Assembly (NCBI GenBank): GCA_020796225.1
Contig: CM036762.1
Location: 10,489,633 to 10,553,632, forward strand
Direction: 5' to 3'
Length of the DNA: 64,000 nt
Origin: Arion vulgaris
Taxonomy: Eukaryota; Mollusca; Gastropoda; Stylommatophora; Arionidae
The position numbers and the translations under genes are program-made. The notes beneath the pieces are model-generated. The model saw nothing but the letters and a program-made list of their open reading frames with translations, made no database searches and was not told where the DNA came from. Shown piece after piece: positions 37,001 to 46,000 of the stretch. Numbering within the stretch: the stretch's first letter is position 1; each line of letters begins with the position of its first letter.

Positions 37001-40000
37001 GAACATAACATAATTTTGTGTGTTCATGTTGATTGATTTCAGAAGTTTTTTCCTGACTCAGTTTGCAGATTCTGAAAATCTGGATAACACAGGTATTTTA
37101 GAAATGGACCTGGCCATGATAAATGTTCCCTCGGAGGAAGAGTTTGAGCAACAAGTCTTGAAACCTATCTCCAGTAAGTTTATTTCACATCTATGTTTTG
37201 TAACTTGTTATGATCTCATCAGACTCTATTCTATAGACTGAGTTATGCCCTCATAGACAAATAGATCTATATTCTACAATCTTAGTTAATAATGTCGTAA
37301 CAGACTAACCTAGTTCTCTATTTTACAAGTTGAATTACATCTTTTTTTGTTCCAAAGGCACTCGGTTAGCTCCCTAGTGGAACTATTAGGATATTTTTCC
37401 AGAGATCCCTGTTCTCAGTGTAGGTGAGATCGATTTCCTACATTCCTAGGACAAAGGTGCTGTGTTCAATTTGAGCATATAAAAGAACCATTGGCAGTTC
37501 AAAATTGAGAACATACTTGGAAGCCACTGCCCGGGCAAAATTGAGAACATGCTTGGAAGCCACTGCCTGGGCAAAATTGAGAACATGCTTGGAAGCCACT
37601 GCCTGGGCAAAATTGAGAACATGCTTGGAAGCCACTGCCTGGGCAAAATTGAGAACATGCTTGGAAGCCACTGCCTGGGCAAAATTGAGAACATGCTTGG
37701 AAGCCACTGCCTGGGCAAAATTGAGAACATGCTTGGAAGCCACTGCCTGGGCAAAATTGAGAACATGCTTGGAAGCCACTGCCTGGGCAAAATTGAGAAC
37801 ATGCTTGGAAGCCACTGCCCAGGCAAAATTGAGAACATGCTTGGAAGCCACTGCCTGGGCAAAATTGAGAACATGCTTGGAAGCCACTGCCTGGGCAAAA
37901 TTGAGAACATGCTTGGAAGCCACTGCCCGGGCAAAATTGAGAATATGCTTGGAAGCCACTGCCCGGGCAAAATTGAGAACATGCTTGGAAGCCACTGCCT
38001 GGGCAAAATTGAGAACATGCTTGGAAGCCACAGCCCGGGCAAAATTGAGAACATGCTTGGAAGCCACTGCCTGGGCAAAATTGAGAACATGCTTGGAAGC
38101 CACTGCCTGGGCAAAATTGAGAACATGCTTGGAAGCCACTGCCTGGGCAAAATTGAGAACATGCTTGGAAGCCACTGCCTGGGCAAAATTGAGAACATGC
38201 TTGGAAGCCACTGCCTGGGCAAAATTGAGAACATGCTTGGAAGCCACTGCCTGAGCAAAATTGAGAACATGCTTGGAAGCCACTGCCTGGGCAAAATTGA
38301 GAACATGCTTGGAAGCCACTGCCTGGGCAAAATTGAGAACATGCTTGGAAGCCACTGCCTGGGCAAAATTGAGAACATGCTTGGAAGCCACTGCCTGGGC
38401 AAAATTGAGAACATGCTTGGAAGCCACTGCCTGGGCAAAATTGAGAACATGCTTGGAAGCCACTGCCTGGGCAAAATTGAGAACATGCTTGGAAGCCACT
38501 GGCTGGGCAAAATTGAGAACATGCTTGGAAGCCACTGCCTGGGCAAAATTGAGAACATGCTTGGAAGCCACTGCCTGGGCAAAATTGAGAACATGCTTGG
38601 AAGCCACTGCCCGGGCAAAATTGAGAACATGCTTGGAAGCCACTGCCCAGGCAAAATTGAGAACATGCTTGGAAGCCACTGCCCGGGCAAAATTGAGAAC
38701 ATGCTTGGAAGCCACTGCCCAGGCAAAATTGAGAACATGCTTGGAAGCCACTGCCCGGGCAAAATTCATTAGGAAGATTAAAAATAAAATTCCCACAAAA
38801 TATTTTTATCATCTTCAAAATGACACTGTGAACTCTCGCCAGTGTTACGGGGTTTATACACTGCCAGTGCCCGTCTGTCCAGCGTGTTCGTAGCGCGTTG
38901 GACTACGGGTGACTATCCTTCTGTGTGTGCGGGTTCAATTCCGTGGGATGGCAGAAAAAGCCACAGATTCCCCAGATTTACGGTGTTCGTGGCACCAACC
39001 GAAGGGTTACGATCTCCATGGCACCGAGCCGAAGAGCTGAAAAGCTCAAATGCTTCTGGATCGGAACCAAAAAAAAAAAAATTACACTGCCAGTGAGATC
39101 TTCCTCAGTACGAAAGAGATTAGAGCACACATGGTTACTCACCGAAGTACATTTCTCGAAAACTATTTTATACAGGAAGATCTCATTGGAAATGCATAAA
39201 TTGCAGTTCTGCTGTAAACTTTGACACAACATAACAATTACTTTTTGTCAAGATGAACAAAGTAGAAGTCTAAGGGGTCGAAAGCCAAAGGATTAACTTC
39301 ATTGCTCAGTGTTTTACCCCATATGGGTTCAATCCCGCTCCGTAGAAATGGCACACCACCTTTCGAGAGTATTGCACAAAGCATGAACGGTGTAGCTGTG
39401 GCAACAATCCTAGGGGCCTCTGAAAAAATGCATCCATGAACAGAATGGTGAGGTACAGATTCGAACACAGTACCTTTGGAATGCAAGGCAAAGGTCACAG
39501 ACATCCCCTTATCTACTGATACCCCCAAAGAAATATAATACTAGACTAATCAAAACTGTACTTACATAACTTTGAAATAACAAAAACTTGATACAATCAA
39601 AATCTGTACACATTACATTTCTTATAAGTGTTTAATGTATGTTTAATAGCAAGCTAAAACTTACACAACAGCTTCTACCATCAATTCTGAATTTTCTCAG
39701 AAAACATGGGTACCTATAAAGCTGCTGTAGCTTAGTTGTTAGTGAACTCGCTTCGCAAGGCTGGTGGTCTGGGTTCAGCTCCCGTGTGGAATTTTTCCCG
39801 ACCGCGACGGCTCTCAGGTCGACCCAACCTCAACTGGGTACCAGACATACTCTGGGAAAGTAAAGGCGGCCGGCGTGATGCTGACCACATCACCCATCGT
39901 GTGCCGACGGTCAATGAAAAATACAGGCCTAACACTGTATTGACCTATATACCACGAGGTATGAAAGGGTTCCTTTACTTATGGGTACCTATATTTCAGT

Positions 40001-43000
40001 TTCAATTTGGAATATCTTCATTGCACTCCAGACATGTCCATAAGTGCTCCGATTTCCTTTGCAATATCTCCAACAGCTTCTAGTGACTAGCTTTACCGGT
40101 TCTATGTTGATTGATGAGCCTACTCCTATACCTGATGTGCTGTTCTTTTCTGGCCTCTCCAATCTTAAGTCCAAGCTCTTGTAATCGAACAGTTGATGTG
40201 GATTAGTTTAGATGAAAATCCTCTTTGCACCTTTATGAGGACGTTAAGAATGTTAGCTCTATACATTGGCTGACCCCCTGATTGCTCGTGTATTTCCGAG
40301 GGCTCATAGGGGGAGCAAAGAATAGTAACTGCAACCTGCAAGGCATGTTGTAAGAGATGACTGAGGTAGGAGCCTAGGGAAGCTACCCTAGTAAATAAAA
40401 AGCGCCGTAGAAATTTGATGTGCTGACCTACTTGTAGGTGCATAGTTGGCAATACGCACAATCACTCTTAGGCTTAGATCTCATACAAATCACAAAGAGT
40501 GGTTAACAAGGATCTTGATATGGAGCATTCGAAGAAGAAGAAAAAGACACCCTGATATGGTGGCATAGCCATCTATATTTAGCCGGGTACCTATATTGAG
40601 CTTGATGACTAACAAATTGACTGTGCCAGGAATTGCACACTTTCACTCCTGAGAAAATCAAACGCAATGAACCATGTCAACTCTCACTGGCACAGCTTAA
40701 ACTTTAATGTTTATGCTACAAACTCATTCTAGACTACCATTATTTTATCATGGTTACCTCCCTTCTTCTACAGCTCGACCGAAAAGTGCAACACAGAAAG
40801 CAGTCGAGGACAAGGTTTTCTCCCTTAACTCATACAGAACTTCCCTGGATGACACTGCGGAAGGTGCAGATGAAGGTTTGTATTGTTGTACTTTTATTAT
40901 TATTATTTGCGTTGTTCTTTACGACCAATTTTAATCACTCTTTGTGATATGTTTGATCTTTGCCAAGAACGTGTATACGTTGCATATTGGTTTGGTAGGC
41001 CCCTAAACACATAAGACTTCTACAAGTTTAGGACACATGCATCTGATTTCAGCCAAACCTCCTTAGTCGCCTCTTATGACATGAGTGGCAGGTAAGAGTG
41101 GTTCTATTCTTTACACCCCAAATTTGGGCCCCGGTAACCACTCTGGCGATTGTTGTACTTAATATTCCTCTATCTTCAGATTTCACAGCCTTGTTTTGGA
41201 CTTGATATCTCTCTATATTTCCTTCTGTTAGGAGCAGAAATATTTGAGACAAAGTCCCAAAACTCCCACCAAAGAAATGCTCTATTAACTTACATTAGTA
41301 AATCTCATGGACATAAACAAGAAGAAATAAATTACAAACACAAGAACTATATTTAGTTGCATCCAAAGTTTAGGAGCCTTCAAACAATGCCAAAGGCACA
41401 ATCAAACTCACTTAAACTCCGAGCATCTCTTATTCGATGGAATGACAATGCTCGAAGTGTACACACTCAATCGTACTGGGTCCACTCATTATGGTAATTC
41501 TGGGTAGGGTTCAATAAAAAATATCACTAGCTGGGACAATTTCCATATGAACTGTCACGGAAGAATAGTTTTGCAAGGGACATCCTACTATTTGAGTAAG
41601 TGGTAAAACTGAGGTCAGGGAATAAACCATGTCCTAAAATCAGTACTGTAGAAGCATGCTAGTTTAGTTAGTCTTAACTGTACAATCAACATAAAAGAAT
41701 GTGAACTTCAAACTTGCGCGTGTGTTGCCGGGATCCACATGGAGAGCAAAGAATAGTAACACTGCGACCTGCAAGGAATGTCGTAAGAGGGGACTTAGGT
41801 AGGTGTCTAGGGAAACTACTCCAATAAATAAAAAGTGTCACAGAAATCAGATGTGCTGGCCTACTTGTAGGCGTATAACTGGCACCATGTACAATCGCTC
41901 TTAGGTTTGGATCACATACAAATCACACAGAGTCGTTGAACTCCTTGTGTACCAAAAGACACACTAAATGGCGTTTTTTTATTCTAAAAAGAAATTTGCG
42001 CTGGTCCACTAAAAGTTAACAAGTGATCGATATGGAGCATTCAAAAACAAATTTGCGCTGGTCCACTAAGAGTTAACAAGTGATTGATATGAAGCATTCA
42101 AAAAAGAAATTTGCGCTGGTCCACTAAGAGTTAACAAGTGATCGATATGGAGCATTCAAAAAATAAGACAAACTTCAAACTGTTGCTGTTTCTGAGTTAG
42201 TATGAGTTTGTACACTTGAACCGTATGCCAGGAAGCAGAGTTTTTACTTTTGATCCCAGGTTGGTGTTTTTTCTGGCAAAACACGTAATTACAAAGTACT
42301 GTAGTTTTACAAATTACAAAAACAATGACAAAATACAGCAACGTTTCGACCAACAAGGCCTTTATCAAGCAAACGAACAAACAGGAGTGACAAATTAAAA
42401 TGAAACACAAATGGACGACCAAATACAAACGTATCTAAGGAAAATCTGGGATAAAAACGAATAACAAAATAAATGTAACACAAAAACACACATAAAAACT
42501 AGAAATAGAAAGGAAAAGAAACAATGAAACATCTAGTAAATATATAACTTGAATACATGCAACATATACCCATATAGATTAAACAGGAGTGACAAATTAA
42601 AATGAAACACAAATGGACGACCAAATACAAACGTATCTAAGGAAAATCTGGAATAAAACGAATAACAAAATAAATGTAACACAAAAAACACACATAAAAA
42701 CTAGAAATTTTGTCATTGTTTTTGTAATTTGTAAAACTACAGTACTTTGTAATTACGTGTTTTGCCAATCAAATAGTTTTACTGCAGTTCCATATATATA
42801 TATACTGTTTTTTTCTGGCACTTCTTACTGACAAATTTGTTTCTGAAGTTTAAAACTGCCTGACTGAATATAGTCTAAGGTGTATTGCTATTAGCTTCTA
42901 CTTCAGAGTGAGATTTGATTCTCGAATAATGTCAAATAATGTTGTTGATAACAAACACTAGGTAAGTGTGTTACTATAAATCTATGTCTGGAGTGAGGTC

Positions 43001-46000
43001 ATTTCTTGATCAGTTTGTTTCCTGACCTTGAAATGTGAAAATCTCTGCATCCCACTAACTTCCTGTAAAGATGACTTCAGTCTAAAGATAATGACCATTA
43101 GTAAAGTGGACCACACTATTTTAGAGTTGGTTTTTGCCAACTACAACTCTATACATAACTGCTTGTACGTAAGTTTGTATGTAAGAACATATGTGTCTCT
43201 GTATTTTATCTACAAACATGATCATGCCTGTATGTCTGTTTTTGTGGTCCACATAGACATACCATGGACAGAGAACAAATAAGCCAATCCAGAAAGACCT
43301 TAGAATAAAAATAAATAGACTGATTCTACAAAAAGGAATGAGAAAATTTAAGTATTTTAGACATATAAAAAACACAAAGGGTTGAAGAAGGCCGTTATGG
43401 AAGGTGACATCCTGACAAAGGGAAGAACACACCATGAAGAAGAAGGATTCATGATGTAACATTTGAACATGGCAACTGCAGAAGTAGCGTATGAGAGAAA
43501 GAAATTTGAAAGACTCTTAGAATGACAAAGTTCTGCTCCGGATAATCTATCTGTTATCTCTTTTTATCTACTAGACACCACAGATGATGAATCTCAGATT
43601 GGAACACATGAGAGTTATTTCTTTGAGGAAGACAACTTTGAGGTGAGCATCATTCTTGTTCAATCTTTTCTGTTTCCGATATGTTGGACATCTTTGTCAA
43701 AGATATTAAGATGATAAAACATTCATGATAATAATTGTTTATCTTTCTGGACTTTTAATTTTCATGAGAATTTCTGTTTCAGTTTTTAGGGTGTCTGCTT
43801 CTAAAGATCCTCCTCGTCAATTTTCTGTGTGACACATATTTGTGACTTATCTGTGTGTATGAGAATCTGGCTATTGGTAGGAAAGTCTTCCTTTATAAAG
43901 CCAAATCATCGGCCAATTGACACTGATACTCAATTGCAAACATGTATCTTTACACACAAAACAAGACTTATACAATATGATCTTCGTCCCAACTTTGTGC
44001 TATCAGTGGCCAAAATTGGATTGTATACCAAAAGAAAAATTACAACCTTAGAGATGAAATGCCTACAGAATGTATCAAGAGTAACAAGGAGAGAAAAAAA
44101 TAAAAAAGTGAGAATACTAGAGATTTAATAGGAACAACACTAGGGCTAGAATATATATATATTTTTTTTTAAAAAAATATATGCATATTAAGAAACAACA
44201 AATCAATGGTTCAGCCACATAACATGTTTACCATCCAGCAGTACACCACACCTAGCATTACTATTCAGATGCAATGGTTTCATGGCCAAAGGTCGACCGC
44301 ACAAATGTTGGACATCAGAAATATCATAGACAGTAGAAAACACCATATATAAGGCACGCTTGAGGACACTTGTCAGAACTTTTTGCATACACTTAATGGT
44401 GAAAGATACAACAGGAATAAACAATAGATAGATAGATAGTGTTTCATTATATATTTCAAAATTATGGCTGTTTCCCATATCCTTGGAAAAAGAAAGAGAG
44501 AAAGGAAATGGAGAAGATAAGTGCAAGATATAATAGATGATTGTAAATGTATATATCAGATACATCTTGCATAAGATAGATTGGTATTTAGGAAAGCTGT
44601 CATGTGAGCCAAATAACGTAAGAGATATTCTTCTGAATAATCGTGAAGTCTCATTCTTGTTAGTGTTTTTATTCTCTCAATATTAGGAATTCTCACTATC
44701 ATGTCAGGGTGGCCTTGTTTTTTCTAAAGTTCAATATATTGTGTAGATAAACTTTGAAGTTGATGCAGTATTGTTGGTATCTGCTGCCATATTGATGTTT
44801 ATGTTGACCTGAGAGAGAGAGGTTATTGTACATCTTATGAAAAAGAGATTAGATAGTCAGCAACAACAGTGTACAAGTAGAGTTGGATGTTTGAGTGACA
44901 GAGAGAGAAGTGTCTTTAACAAACAAGCCACTGGAAACATCATTGTCTGATTGGGGAGACTGAGCACCTATGGGTTTGCTCGGAGGGCTGTGACAACAGT
45001 TCAGTAACCAATTAGTCATCAACATTAGAATATAACAAGTTCCGTTGAGTTAAAAAAAAACACACCTAACATTTGTTTTATTTTAATAATAATAAATACT
45101 TCAGTTGTAGTTTTCTTTTCACCCTTCACTCCTAGGAAAGGCATAGGTTTGCAACCAAGATCTTCCAAGCTCTATCCCAGGCCATCTTTTCCTGATCTCT
45201 CCACTCTCTCCCCATTTCTTGGTTGCAGTTTTTGTAACAATCTCGTGTTTTTTACGAGGTGGGGTAGCTAGAATCACGTCCCACCTCAAAAGTTGCCTCT
45301 TATGACATCCATGGCAGGTAACAGTGGTTCTATTCTTCACACCCCTAATTTGGGCCCTGGTAACTACTCTGGCGTTCAGTTATATTAATTTTGATTTATT
45401 TATTAATGAACATAATAACTAGTTTTTATACAATTGCCGTTATTTTCTCATTTTTGCAAATGACATTTTGCACTCATAAATTGTGACTCAATCAATTAGA
45501 TTTTCTAGTGGTATACACTGAGCCAGAGGCCTAATGAAGCATGCCAGCAATGCAAATTGATTTGAAGATGAAAATGACAGAAAAGAAGTATTTGATATAC
45601 AACTAATTCAGATAGTCTAATTATATTTGAAGAAATAAAATGTAAAAAAATCATATTTTTTCATGTTAAAAATGTGAGCTGAAGGAATTTGAAAATGAAT
45701 TATTAAATTAATTAACATATTTCTGCAAACCAGAGCTGACCAAGACTCTACTCCCCCTCTAAGTGGTGGCTCTGATAACAGGCTGTGTCTCTGTAATCTG
45801 ACAAAGTGTAGTGCTCGCTTGATTGTGGCCAAATGGTGGGAGTCTTCATAAACTTCAATGTGCACAAAACTCTCTTAAACACTTGAATAAGCTCTGAGTA
45901 GCTCTTGCCCGAAAGAATAAAGAATAACATACTCAAAGTTTACTCGTTGAACCATACTGGGTCCACTCAATACGGCACTGAGGGTAGGGTACTCCCAAAA

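Larger units (their letters stand above)
37390..39145 (-). mobile_element. SINE-C in CCDC83 intron 8, carrying an internal array and a nested SINE
   Basis: On the - strand: 'gtacttcggtgagtaacca' and 'aagatctcactggcagt' at 39145-39090, then (after SINE-E) 'tttgaagatgataaaaatat' and 'aatgaattttgcc', the 36-bp array, then 'attttgaactgcc', 'ttatatgctcaaattgaaca' and 'gatctcacctacactgaga'. The order is exactly that of 46555-46900 and 60080-60400, each without the array. Confidence 0.85.

Noticed and set aside
37498..38768. A CRISPR-like array
   Set aside because: Units are contiguous without unique spacers, and the genome is eukaryotic.
37438..38893. Open frames of 210-452 codons in five frames with a 12-residue repeat
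   Set aside because: They are a by-product of a 36-bp array without stops, lying in an intron of CCDC83 and derived from a SINE.
38870..39082. A true tRNA gene
   Set aside because: The head has internal promoter-like boxes but does not fold as a complete cloverleaf; TSD and A-tail show a SINE.
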